Source: Oscheius tipulae (taxonomy: Eukaryota > Nematoda > Chromadorea > Rhabditida > Rhabditidae). Taken from it: DNA of 64,000 nucleotides. Position numbers and translations under genes: made by a program. This document shows positions 42,958 to 57,400 of this stretch, piece after piece. Numbering within the stretch: position 1 is the first letter of the stretch; each line of letters opens with the position of its first letter. The notes under the pieces were generated by a model. That model did not search any database. It was not told the origin of the DNA and saw only the letters and a program-made list of their open reading frames with translations. Where the stretch lies: positions 1,302,001 through 1,366,000 of the forward strand of contig JASJZH010000003.1 in the NCBI GenBank assembly GCA_037178975.1, written 5' to 3'.

Positions 42958-43256
42958 ATGTCTCTCCGCCAAAGGGTCGTCGATCTCTACAAGACGCTCT
43001 ACCATCTGGGCAAAGACTACCCGGCCGGAAGTGACTTCTTCCACAAGAGGTTGAAGAGTACTTTCTTGAAGAACAAGGTATCTTTCTGCTTTGCCCCAAA
43101 GAGAGTAGGTTTTAGGACGAAAAAGACCCGGTAAAGGTGGAAGAACTGTTCAGGAGAGGCGAGTTCGTGGTCAAAGAGATCGAGGCTCTATACAAACTGA
43201 AGAAATACCGCGCCATGAAGAGTCGCTACTATGAGAGTGAGGGTGAGAGGGAATGA
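42958..43256 (+). CDS. ETFRF1: LYR-motif protein, ETFRF1/LYRM5 orthologue
   Basis: Exons 42958-43077 and 43116-43256 close at 86 aa or so. The sequence follows the LYRM5 pattern: [19 protein letters not shown] (with the L-Y-K/R motif), [17 protein letters not shown], then [20 protein letters not shown] and [10 protein letters not shown]. The exon junction after FLKNK and the ending KYRAMK.RYY match the vertebrate protein. In animals ETFRF1 binds the mitochondrial electron-transfer flavoprotein and removes its FAD, acting in the matrix. CCAGTTTAG 20 bp before the ATG could be a trans-splice acceptor. Confidence 0.85.
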
Positions 43257-43569
43257 AGAGTTTTCGAAAAACCTTTAGTTCAAAATTAGCTCAATGTTTT
43301 TGAATTTGTCATCGCAATCAGTTCTGCTATCAGCTCTTTTTTATCAGATGCCTTACATAAGACCCAACTATAAGCAGATAAGAAGCCCCCAGCCGCCGCT
43401 CTTTTTTTTGCCTTTTTGCAAGAACCAATGAGATTTTCAGTAGACAACATCCGAAGCCTGGCATGCCTATTTCTATTCAGGAAAAAATTAAAAAAATACC
43501 TACTCAAGGTTCAATGATCTCAATACTAGCCTTGGATCGTTGGCGCATAATGCCTGTTACCTTTGACAG

Positions 43570-44586
43570 CACAAATTTTCTGAATACAAATTGTATGGCT
43601 ACGTACAATCACGAACAGCCGTAGGATTTTCAAAGGGCAAAAACAAAAGAAAACGTTGCAGCAATGAAACTGCCCACTATACTCATGGGTTTTTGGTCAA
43701 ACTCCCGAGGTATTCGCCAGCCGACTATCAGAAAATGTATGACGCGGATGGTTTTGTGCCTCCTCTGAATAGTGCCAGGAACCTGGGACATACTAATATA
43801 CTTGATACACAAGGCTATATCATGTGTGACGACCAAATTGTCGGACTCTGCACTTCAAGAATCAAGGAAAAATTGTCTGACGGTACGACAAAAATTGAAA
43901 GCCGTCATTGTATTTTATATTTTAGTCCACATCGGGGACGATAATAAACGTATTGAGTTGTGTAAACAATTAGCATATGGTCTCCAATTCCTGGAATCAA
44001 GAGGAATACTCACTGGACCATTAACATACGACGAGTAAGTCTTTTCGAGTCTAATACATTTCATTATTTAGTCTATGTCTCAGTGACAATCCGAATCCAG
44101 ATACTTTGAAGTTCCCAATAATTCCATACACTGGAAATCTCTTCCAAAGGTTAATTTCTGACAGAGCTAATGTTGAAGACTTCAACGAGCACAGAGAGAC
44201 AGATAGATAGAGACCAGAATACCCTAAAACGTGCTCGCATGATATTTCAATAGTAACTGGTTTCAGCACGGCTAAGAGTCGCTTCTTTGTTGAGCCAAAA
44301 GGAAAAAACTTATTTGATTACAATTACTCTCACATTTCGTATAATTGGGCCAAGCTAGTCCTCTGTATTCTGTATAATGGGTGGGTTTACTTATTGTACG
44401 TTTAAAGGACTACTATACAGAGAGATCGATTTTAAAAAATTCCACTTGGATGACTACAAAGACAGGCTTGGAGTTTTCGGGTCCCTCATTCGTAGATGTC
44501 TCGAGTCCGGTGATAATTATTTGTGTGATGTGGTCTACGACATCGACAATTTCCTTTTCCCTCTTTCTATTTCGATGCCTAACTAG
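43570..44586 (+). CDS. Pseudokinase-like protein 1 (5' end uncertain)
   Basis: Exons 43570-43882, 43926-44034, 44072-44149, 44267-44380 and 44421-44586 sum to 780 nt and close in frame. Kinase-fold landmarks in order: LYGYVQSRTAVGFSKG as a degenerate glycine loop, NLGHTNILDTQGYIMCDDQI as beta4-beta5, IELCKQLAYGLQFLESRGIL as helix E, LTGPLTYDDLCLSD where HRDxxxxN should be, KFPIIPY in place of DFG, WAKLVLCILYNGEIDF and LGVFGSLIRRCLESG as C-lobe helices. The catalytic Asp, the DFG Asp and a clear VAIK lysine are missing. The first exon is not found; the frame is open at an acceptor (TTGACAG) before 43570. Confidence 0.6.
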
Positions 44587-44965
44587 CAATATTGCGCCTT
44601 GGTTTTTTCCTCGAAACAGGCTGACTCTTTCTCTCACCAAAAAATAGTTCAATTCGAAATTTTCGGCCAGGTTTACGATGCTTGCTCATGCCAAACCTTC
44701 ATGCTGCGTGCAGGGGATAAAGTTCAATTACGCGGAATGACGTACACGATTTTAACTTAAATTCTTATATAAATTTCTACGCAATTTCTTTTAAGAAAAG
44801 TGCTCTCATATAGCTGCCTCCATTTTCAATCCTATGTTTTGAAATTTTGTTTCATTTATAACGATTTGTAATGTTCGTTTATTTTTGCAAGTTTTGTTTA
44901 TGTTAAGTGTTTGAACGCTTCATCTATCTCTGTATTTGCGTTTTTAAAGAATAGAGTTTTAGAAA

Positions 44966-46189
44966 ATGTGTGCTGATCAGGTAGTTCCACAATCCAGACG
45001 CGTCAACCCAGGAGAATTCCACAAGTGCGTGAGCGGCTTTTTTTTATAATTTATTTCAACATTTCAAAAAACGATTTTCAGGGCCAATCTACGTTTTTAT
45101 CTAGAATGGACTTCCAAGACTATGTGCTTCGTCGAAACTGGTATCCCTCACAAGACTTCATTTGCAGCATTTTCTTCAGACCCTAAAATTGTGCAGACGG
45201 CATTGATTTACGGAGACTCAGAGATAACAGTACTCGGAGAGTCCTTGGAAAACGACGTGCGTGTATACTTGCAACAATTACAAGAAATATTTTTCAGAGC
45301 CTTTTGAATTGTCAGAGTTCGGCAAAGAAAAGACGAATGCTACAAGGGTTTTCAGTCGAAGAGCTCGAAAGCTTACAGGTTGCTGTTGGCTTTATTGGTA
45401 TTCACGGTCTAGTTCAGAGACTGCGGCACCCGAATATACTACAGATGTATGGTTTCAGTTCTTCGAGCACAAAACAGTTTGACGGAATTTACGCGGAATG
45501 TCCCGGACTCGTTGAAAATAGCGATGCATTTACCATTCATGACTGTATGACGATAATTTTTTATTCCACTCGTCTCTTTTCAGACCATTTGAGTGAACTT
45601 TTTATTAGCGAATATGACCATCTTCTGTGGGCCCGAGATATAGCAGCAGCAATCGCCTTCTTAAGTTTCAAGAAAATCTGGAACATTGACGTGACTCCCA
45701 AGAAGTTAGTGTCAATGTCAGCTTCTGAAAAAATGTTAAAATTTCAGCTGCTTCCTTTTCGACAATGGAAAAACTGTAAAGCTTGGGCCGATCAACTCTA
45801 CACGAAATCACTTGAAAATGTACAATAGAAACGATTAGTTAACAAACATTTTCAGAGACATTTTTGCGCCTCCCGAATACGATGAAGACGAAAATCCTTG
45901 TGCTAGTATGATCTACTCTTTCGCGGTTACACTGTTCTTGATATTGACAACCGACCCAACAGAGCCTTTCAACTACAGCGAGAGGCCACAGTTTGAGAAA
46001 CTAACAGGAAATAATTATTTGGAACGCCTTTTTACTACGACGGCAAGCCACAATTTGAGTAACGTGGCTCAAGCCTGTGGAAGGAAGGATCCACAGCAGA
46101 GACCGCAAATACGGGACGTCATGAACTTTATCCTCCACAACCACCCAGAATTGAGTAGCCTCAAGCTCAAAGGCCCAGTAACATTGTAA
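44966..46189 (+). CDS. Pseudokinase-like protein 2
   Basis: Six exons (44966-45024, 45082-45256, 45298-45544, 45584-45704, 45748-45819, 45856-46189) sum to 1008 nt, 335 aa. RLRHPNILQMYGFSSSS is the beta4 region; LLWARDIAAAIAFLSFKKIW is helix E; NIDVTPKNCFLFDNGKTVKL GP stands for HRDLKPEN..KI.DFG, keeping Asp and Asn of the catalytic loop but losing the DFG Asp; FAPPEYDE is the APE segment, then SMIYSFAVTLFLIL and CGRKDPQQRPQIRDVMNFI. A 39-nt in-frame piece after SLQ (45377-45415) has intron borders and may be spliced. Overall closest to the tyrosine-kinase-like layout. Probably a catalytically dead paralogue of the gene just upstream. Confidence 0.75.
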
Positions 46190-47709
46190 CCTTCAATTTT
46201 TCTTGCCATGAACCTGCTTACTATAATCTTGCTCTTCCAATTTCTCGCCAACGTTTGCTTAAAGGTGCCACCTGCTGATAAGGAGCGGGAGTAGACACTT
46301 GGAAAAAATTTTGAAGACTTCTAACCAGAAAGAGGGAGGTTAAGCACAATTGGGAGTTGGGTCAAGCACTAGTGCATTTTTGATTACCACGAAGGAAAGG
46401 GTAGGTAGAATACGGACGTGAATGACACGGTTCCAGAAAGACAGACAGAAGAGGATCTTAGATGCACGTTGAGCTCGGGGACAAGGAGACCTATGTTCAA
46501 AACTTCTGGAAGTCTGTTGGAGAGTAGACAGAACTGTCTCATCGATACAATGCGAGAGCTGTGGAGGACAGTATCTACGCGACTCTTTACCTGGACAGTT
46601 GTTATGTGGACAACTGCTTCGTCTCTTATAACCAAGTCGTCTGTACCGCGACTCATCACTATCATATTCCACAGTGCGAGGTAAGTCACCCTGCCTCTGT
46701 CTGTCGGTCAATCACTCTCTTCCAGAAGCCCTACTCTGACGAGCTTCGCGAAGAGTATCCTCGGTGAATTAGAAATTGAATTCACTATTCCAGCAGTCTC
46801 AACTTAAAACTTGATGTTCATTTTTCAAAAATACAATACAATGACACGGGGTATCTTTTACAACTGACGAGTACTGGGACCAATAGAGGGATAGAAAGCC
46901 AAGGAAACCATGTTAGGTCACAGACAAATTTTTCATCGACCAAGGTGTCATTCGAGAGCCCTTTGGATAAGGATACCGGGGTATACTCCCAAATTTGCTC
47001 ATTTCCTCCCTGAGCCAAAATAGGACAATTTTTGGCATTCCGGAGCCGAAAAAGGCAGCTGGAATTAGACGATCCCGCGTTGCGAGCGAAATCATGGCAG
47101 CGACTGGTGAGCATGTAGTCTGTTTCCAACGAATAGCGGTAGTGAGGCAATTTCTCTGTCTAGAAGAATTGATTCAAAACTACTAAGTGTCAGACCTATA
47201 TTCACTCCCATTCAAATTGTATTATGTAGGGACTCCTTAACCTCGCCACCCGGACAAACTTTTTAGCCTATAATAGAAATGTACATCTATTGTTAGACAT
47301 AAGCCATTTATCATCAGATTACGAGGCAAAACATTTTGTAGAAGGCTGTCAACGACGGCTTCCAAGTCAACTTCGCGCCGCAGAACCCCCTTTAGTACCA
47401 CTGTAACAATCTTCTTGAAAGGCAACCGATGCCAGAAACATAGAGAGGAGAAAAAGAGACCCGACCAGGACAATTCAGTACTCCACCTATATCCAATAAA
47501 ATGCAACAAAAGCTTCAAAATTTATTTAAAAAACTGCACGCTTTCTCTTGGTCAAGTGAAAATTATGTCTCATATGAAGTGAACAACTACAGTGGGCTGA
47601 TATAAATATATCTACACAGCTCTGTTATCTTGTATGGAGGCTTAAAACTGGGAATGTGTGTCTGGGGCAATATACAATCTCAAATTACGACGAATCTGTT
47701 AAGAATATA
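46190..47709. other. Mostly empty; possible gene fragment at 46461-46681
   Basis: Around 46461-46681 (plus) a frame with one internal TAG reads MHVELGDKETYVQNFWKSVG and, after it, LDSCYVDNCFVSYNQVVC, ending at a good donor GAGGTAAG. I cannot complete a gene. Near 46945, AGGTGTCATTCGA is also found in the arms of the foldback at 30770. The rest shows nothing recognisable. Confidence 0.3.
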
Positions 47710-50542
<2,833 letters not shown>

Positions 50543-50965
50543 TACTGTAAAAAGTAGTGTAAGAATCCAATTTTGGGATACAAAACGACGAGATAGACAT
50601 GCTTTGAGTCCAAATTGCCTAAAGAACGCAAGTTTTCAAACTACATGAGCAAGGCAGGGGCGGTTTATCGATGAAATTATGTCGATAGACATGAAAAACA
50701 AGCCGGGATAACTTCAGGGACAGAATGGGAGATAAAAGGGGTTCAGAAACAGACAAAAGTAAGCAGGATGAGGTAATGGAAGGAAGCGCCGACATGGGAG
50801 GTCCCTCGGACCTCCATTCACGCGACCAACCATCGGTTTTCGGCCGCCGCCGCGCGCTCTATTTGACATATTAACCCGATTGACTCACTGATATAGGATA
50901 AACACGTTTTTGTGTCAAAAACAAACACAGAGGCACGTCAAATAGCACCTCTTCTCTGGGTAAAC

Positions 50966-51381
50966 ATGCCTAATAAATGTTTCGAAGTTCTCTTCATGTC
51001 AGTAGGTGGGAATAAGGGATACTGGTGTGGCAAAATCTCATCCGTGGGGCACCGGGAAGGACCAAGACAAGGCTTTTATTTGGGGTCTTGGTACAGGAAG
51101 TTTGAATGTGACAGCATTTTTTCAATCTTACTGGAAGCTGTTTACAATATTACTTTTAATAGGCGTTTTGGGATAAAATAGTCCTACTTGCAGCAAACTC
51201 CAGGCCAAAGAAATCACGGAAGAAATGCGTGACAGTTAAGTTCAGGGGTCAGCTTGATCCCTGCCATCAAAAACTTTTGATTTTCCGTGGTTGGAACACC
51301 AGACTGGGATTGGTCAATACGTCAAGAGGGTATCCTTATCCGGAAAACAAAACATTCCAAATACAAAACTACAGAAAATAA
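50966..51381 (+). CDS. Hypothetical small protein between V-ATPase B and CTNNBL1
   Basis: Two exons (50966-51164 and 51194-51381) with GT-AG borders sum to 387 nt and close at 128 aa. Exon 1: MPNKCFEVLFMSVGGNKGYW, HREGPRQGFYLGSWYRKFEC; exon 2: NSRPKKSRKKCVTVKFRGQL, then KLLIFRGWNTRLGLVNTS and FQIQNYRK. Basic, with four to five cysteines, no signal peptide. Codon-level coherence across a 29-nt intron suggests a real gene, but I do not recognise the family. Transcribed convergently toward CTNNBL1, whose stop is about 110 bp away. Confidence 0.5.
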
Positions 51382-51489
51382 GCTTCGGTATTACGACCGA
51401 AACACACATGAATTATAGCCAAAAAAGTGCGAAGAAATGAATTTATGACATGAAATTTGTGAAGAAGAAGTATTGGAAATGTTACATTT

Positions 51490-54400
51490 TCAGGCATGGA
51501 GATCTTTCTCAAGAGATGAGAGTTTAGCCATCAGTCTGTCCACCCTACCGGCTTCTTCTTGCGCATCAGCCCCGAGATTCTGCTGGTATTGGGCGGCAAT
51601 CTTAACGCAGTTTTTCAAGCAAAACATGTCAAAAATACCGGGAAAAGGACCTTGGAGACCCGCTCCTGCTTCAGTTTCATCGAGAAGAGCTTCGAGGTGC
51701 GCTGGAGGGCCGAGTAGGTGTTGGAACAGACGTCGAGAAGTATGAGGGAGACCGTTTGGAGGGTGAAGAGGCCCGCATCCAGGCGGTCAAAGTATTTCCT
51801 AGGTAGTCATGCTATTTTGGCCAAAAAAAGACTCACTCATCGTCATTCTCCTGCTCATTATCGGACGCCTCGGCGGCTTTCGCCTGCTTGGAGTCGAACT
51901 TGATCATTCGTTCTCTGAAAAGTACCGGGTTAGTTCATCTCTTATCTCTCTACTACTAAAGCGCAATGGTGTCCGTCCGTGCGTCACCACGAGAAAAAAG
52001 CTGGCATGTCAAGAGCAAAGTTTTCGGGGAAAGTTGGGAACTTAGATTATTGGAGAAGCCGCCTGTTGTCAATGCTAAGTCAAGACTAAGAGGTGGCGAA
52101 ACCGTCGTAGACGGCTGGTCTTTAAGATATAAAGAGCCTCCGTCCGTCCGAAGCCTTTTGCGTTTGCACGAAAATGCGTACGCAACCATCACAAGAAAAA
52201 AAGTTGCATAAGGTGCGAAGCCGAAAATTCGGGTATGCAAAGTGGCGTTACAGTATGCCAAATTTCCTCCTCAAAATCGTTTCCACTGTGTTTGTCCACT
52301 TTTTCACTCTTTTTGTCTCGTTCGTTGTTTTCTCGGATTATTTTTTCGCAAAATTGCATCGCAGGGCACTAAAACCAGTTACTCACAGGGTCCTACATCA
52401 GGTTGCAGAGGAATTTCGACTGAGACCTGGAAAAATGTTAGAAAAGATGAAGCATTGCAATGATTATTATTCTCTTATGACTATCCGCTTCCCTCTGTGA
52501 GAGCGATATAGACGGTATTCAGCTGATTTTACCATAGCAGGGATCGGCAGAGAGGGTAGCGCAACCCGATCAAATTCGACGTAGGGACCCTTTGTCAAAC
52601 TCAAAAACGGTCGTGGAAGTGAGAGTTGTAACGGTAGCCAACAGGATCGGAGACATTGTAGGAGAGAGGGGGGATAGCGCTGAAAACTTTTATCGAATTG
52701 ATCCAATTGGATCAATGAGCGAGAACTTTTCGAAGAGGTGGGAAAAGGGGTTCGGAGGAATAGCTGAGAGTAAAACAGTCGATCAACTGAAAAATGTCTA
52801 CTACGTAAAAGCTTCAGTCAAGTTTCTGAAAAATTCTTTCGAATGCACTCAGTTTTGATACTTCGACACTCCTAACTTTATCCAGATTGAGAACTTATAC
52901 AGCATTTCTCTAACGCTTCTATAGCTCAAGTTTTATGGCGGCGACAGATGCTCTACATATAGAGCAAAAATATTTTGCAAAAGAATCCCGGTTGGTCTCT
53001 TAAATATAAGGAGCTGTCGTCTCCGTCTGTCCGTCCGAAGCCTTTTGCGATTACACGAAAATGCGTACGCAGCGCCCAAAATTCCATTGTTTGTGAATTT
53101 TCCCGGTGTTATCGTGACTTTTTGGGGTTTTTGACGTTTGCGAACGAAAGAGGATGTGCAATTTGCTATGTGGTAACGAGAAAAATTAGGAAAGCATGGG
53201 AAAATGAGAAAATCTTGAGAAAAAAGGTGCACAAGATGCGAAGCTGAAAATTCATGTATGCAAAGTGGCATTATAGTACAATGTGTTCACAAAAAACAAC
53301 CAAATAACCATGAAGAGCGGGCTTTTTTTGGCGCGGATTCAAACGGCTGAAAATTAGCTTCAAGCATCAAACAATTTTGTCCTTTTCCGTACTTTTAGTT
53401 ACTTTTCCGTTTTTCTTTTTTTAAAGAACAGGTAACATTTATTGGAATAAAGTAAGAAACGACTTCTCTCTCATCTTCGTCCAAATCACTCCTCAGACAC
53501 AACAGGAACAATATCTTCGCGGGAATCAATACTAATATGAATATTGATCGGGGGAGTAACAAAGTTGAGGTCTTCGCGACGAATGAATTTTTCTTCAACA
53601 TAAGAAAAATGTTTTAAAAGAAGAACATTGAAATTCAAATCAATTTTGAGCTGTTTGAATCCGCGCCAAAAAATGCCCGCGATTCCTGGTCGTTTGGTTG
53701 TTTTTTTGTGAACACACTATACCAAATTGCGTCCTAAAAATCGTTTTTTCTGTTTTTTGTTCCATTTTATCATTCTCTTGGTCTCTTTCGTTGTTTTCTC
53801 GGATTACGTATCGCAAAATTACATCGCCGGGTACCAAAACCAGTTACTCGCAGGGTTCTACAGCACGTTGCAGAGGAATTTCGACTGAGACCTGGAAAAA
53901 TGTTAGAAAAGATGAAGCATTGCAATGATTATTATTCTCTTATGACTATCCGCTTCCCTCTGTGAGAGCGATATAGACGGTATTCAGCTGATAGAAAATG
54001 TGAAGCATGAGTCTGTCTACTACGTAAAAGCGTCAGTCAATTTTCTGACAAATTCTTTCGAATGTACTCAGTTTTGACACTTCGACATTCCTAACTTTAT
54101 CCAGAGCGACGTCGCCATACGGCTGGTTTTCTACTAAACCAGAGCTGTCTTTATGGTCTTCTTTTTCAAATCGTCTTTTCAGGGCAATATTTGTGTTCTT
54201 TGTACAAGAAGGAGGAAATAAAACCAACTTGTATTTGAGGAAGAGTTCCACAGCCCTGTCGACCTTCTCATGCTCGTGTTCCACGAACTTGTTGAACATT
54301 CGCTGACGTGATTCCTCCTCACAACTGCGGAGAAGGGCTCCGAGGACCTGAAAACCGGGTAAAGGTTAGTCTGTACTTGTTAATATACTCGGGACCGAGC

Positions 54401-57400
54401 AGCAAATTTGCTGCTCGAGCGGATTTTGAGCTGCTCGAGCTGCAAATGAATTTTCTTCGATGGAATTGTGAAAAAGGGTTAATACTTCAACGATTCAAAT
54501 TGTAATTCTAGCAGCCCGGCCCGAGCTGTCTCGAGCTGCCCAAGTATACTTGTTACGACACTTACCGAGCAGACATGCTCTTCATGCTCGTCCGGATTGC
54601 TGTCCTTGGACTTCTTCTTCGTCGTTGTGGGCGTCTTCATAAACAGAGGAAACAGGGTGCGAAGTCCGAGGATATCGACAAACTTGTTGCAATTGTCGCG
54701 GCCTTCGGGACCCGCCGTCGCGTGATCAAGTACCTGAACTTTCGAATTACTACACCCAAGATGCTGTCAGCCTACCTTCAAGGCACTGTTTCGACTCTGC
54801 TTCTTCTCTCGGAGCATGAGATTCATCAGCTGCAGTCCCTCTCCGTCCAAGAACTTCCCACGATTCTGTGGCCAGATCAGGGCGGCACAGAGCGCGTTGA
54901 ACATGTTCTCCATGTGCTCCTTCTCTGTCGGCGAAGTCGGGTCGTTGCGCTTATAATGAGCCAGGGCCTGGAAATAGGTGTTTAGATCCTACGAGCAAGA
55001 TATCTAAATATATTTTGCACTGTCAATAATGGGGAAACACTTGGTAGTAGTTAAACTTTTGTTATGAACAATATAAATTTGGTCAAGTTTGCGAGTTTTA
55101 GCCAAAGAGAAGGGAGAAACTAGGACTTTCAGAAGTGAGTAAATCAGCTTCTTAAAGGGACAGTAACATTGCAGATGTACGGGTGTCCCCGCACGGCATG
55201 TTACGTCCACGCAAAAGACGTCGCCAGTTTTTCTCGTGCCAATTTCCTATTTCGAGGGCGGGAATTCAAAATTAGTTCTCTAGCCGCTTGTTAAATTAAT
55301 GTAGGGTATACGGTATCCTGTGCCAAAACCGGTTTAAACCATGTTTTCTGTAGGATACTGTACTTAAGAAAACGAGCGGCATTTGCGCCCGGTTTTAAAA
55401 AGTGGCGACGCAGCGTCGAAAACTACCGCAGAAACGTGTACTTCGACGTCAAAAATGACGAGAATAATGGAAAAAATTGAGGAAACGCTGTTCTTCTCCT
55501 CTTTTCCTTTTTCTGCTTATTGGTTGAGATTGATTTTCAGGTAAGTTCGTCGCGGGTTCGTCCCAACTACAAAAGTCGTGCCCGCGGACACCCATACACC
55601 CGCAATGTTACTGTCCCTTAAAAAATGGAAACGATGCGCTAGAACGAGGAGATTTTGTTTGCAGTTGACTATTTTTTTTGCATGTTTCCTCACAAACATG
55701 TTACGACCAAAACACGGTTCGCATTCTTTTTTTGAAGATACCGTAATCCTACCTAGACTACTTGCGTCCAAGAAACCAATATGTTAAATCGCTAGAGTAT
55801 CTATTCTGACAGAGGTTGACATAAGCGGTCAGGATCTGACAATTTAGCCCTAGCAACTTCTTGATCGGGCCAGTTTGGCCCGCACGCCAATCTCAATCCC
55901 CCTTAATGTTGAGCGCTGTCTATACTGAAACAGAAATTTACTCAATCCGGGCCAGTATGGTCCGATGCCCGAATTGTCTATTTGAAATAACTAAAAATGG
56001 CGACAGTGGCTTCGAGGCTGTCTAAGTGTGGCAGCTAAGAGGCGCAACTCTCAAACCAGACGACCGGGGTTCAATCGTAGGTGTCTAACTTTTAAAAAAA
56101 AAACCTATTTTGAGAAGAAAATGGCAAGGAAGATGTTCCCAAGGTTAGAAGTTGACAGGTTTACAAGATCCTTAGCCCCAAAGACAACCTTGTTTCAGAA
56201 AAACTCACACGAAGTATCATATCGATTCCATCCAACTTCTCCGTCAACTTCTTCCTGGCAGCGTCCGAGGTCTGGAGCAGAATGGCCAGCAGCTCGCTGG
56301 CATATTCCTTGTTAGCATCCATGATTCCTTTCTGACATGCCCTCTTCAGTAGCCACAGGAAGAGGCCCTGACTGACGCATTCATCGGCCATCTCCTTACG
56401 CACTTCTATCATCTGAAGCTTCTTTTTATAGCTAAACAAGAGTCAAAAATACATTTTCTACGACTGTCAGGGCTCCGTGGAGCGCATCAGCATCATCTTT
56501 CTTGGCCTCGTCGAACTTGTCGAAACAGGTGACAAAGGTCTCGATGATGCGTCCCTTGATGAGGTAGTCAATCAGTTCCAGGGCTCCTTCGTCGCCCTCG
56601 TTCAAGACATCCACGTCTGTCAGCTCCTACAAATTTTTTTTGTATTGTAAATAGCAACAAAAAGTACAATGAAACATCCCATTAGCTTCAGCTTCCACCA
56701 ACCTTTTGAACAATTTTTTTGCCATATATTCGACCAGTTTCTAGGTGCTTCAGCAGCTGACATCAGTTTCTATTTTTACCACCATTTAGTCAGTTATAAA
56801 AAGCCGAATTATTGAAATTAGAGCTTTTTGGGAAGGTTCGAGGACGGCGAAAACGTTTCAGCCACACATCTATCATGTCTAGCGTAGACGGCTGCTTCAT
56901 AAGACAGCAGACTTTTCTGGTCAAATGAACAACAAGAATGGCTTTCGGACCTAAGCTGGACAAGTACCACTTCTGGGGTTTCCCAAGAAGTGTACGCGTG
57001 AAGAAAGTCAATAAAAACTCTCAACCCATCAATTTCAACACTTACACTGTTTTGTATAAAGGGTCTTGTTGTGGATGGATAACATGTCAAGACTCGTCAG
57101 ATCTAATTGGCTTCTATAATGATACCCTTGCTTGTAGTTTTTGTCTAGAGTAAAGTCTTGGACTGTTACCTCGCTTCTACTCTTCCGTGTTACAACAGGT
57201 CTATTATTTTTTTGGCTTTAAACTCATTTCTGTTTTCAGGGACTGTTCTGCTTGCCGAGTTAGCTAAAAATGGTGCAACCAAGTGAGCGGGAAATGTAAA
57301 AAAAAAGATCAGCACAAAAGCAGAATTACCTGTAAGAGATTGATGGTCACGCCGACGATGTCACTATTCTCGTGGGCCAGAAGCGAGAGCAGAATGGTCG

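Noticed and set aside
12838-44420. Introns with non-canonical borders, each one base out of frame
   Set aside because: Several apparent one-base mismatches (12838, 27444, 44381) disappear when another GT or AG a few bases away is used. Only the genes at 8531 and 9986 keep a mismatch, better explained by an indel or a wrong exon choice.
52242-53928. Two similar open frames ending TETWKNVRKDEALQ
   Set aside because: They lie in the duplicated repeat blocks of CTNNBL1 intron 8 and are not coding.
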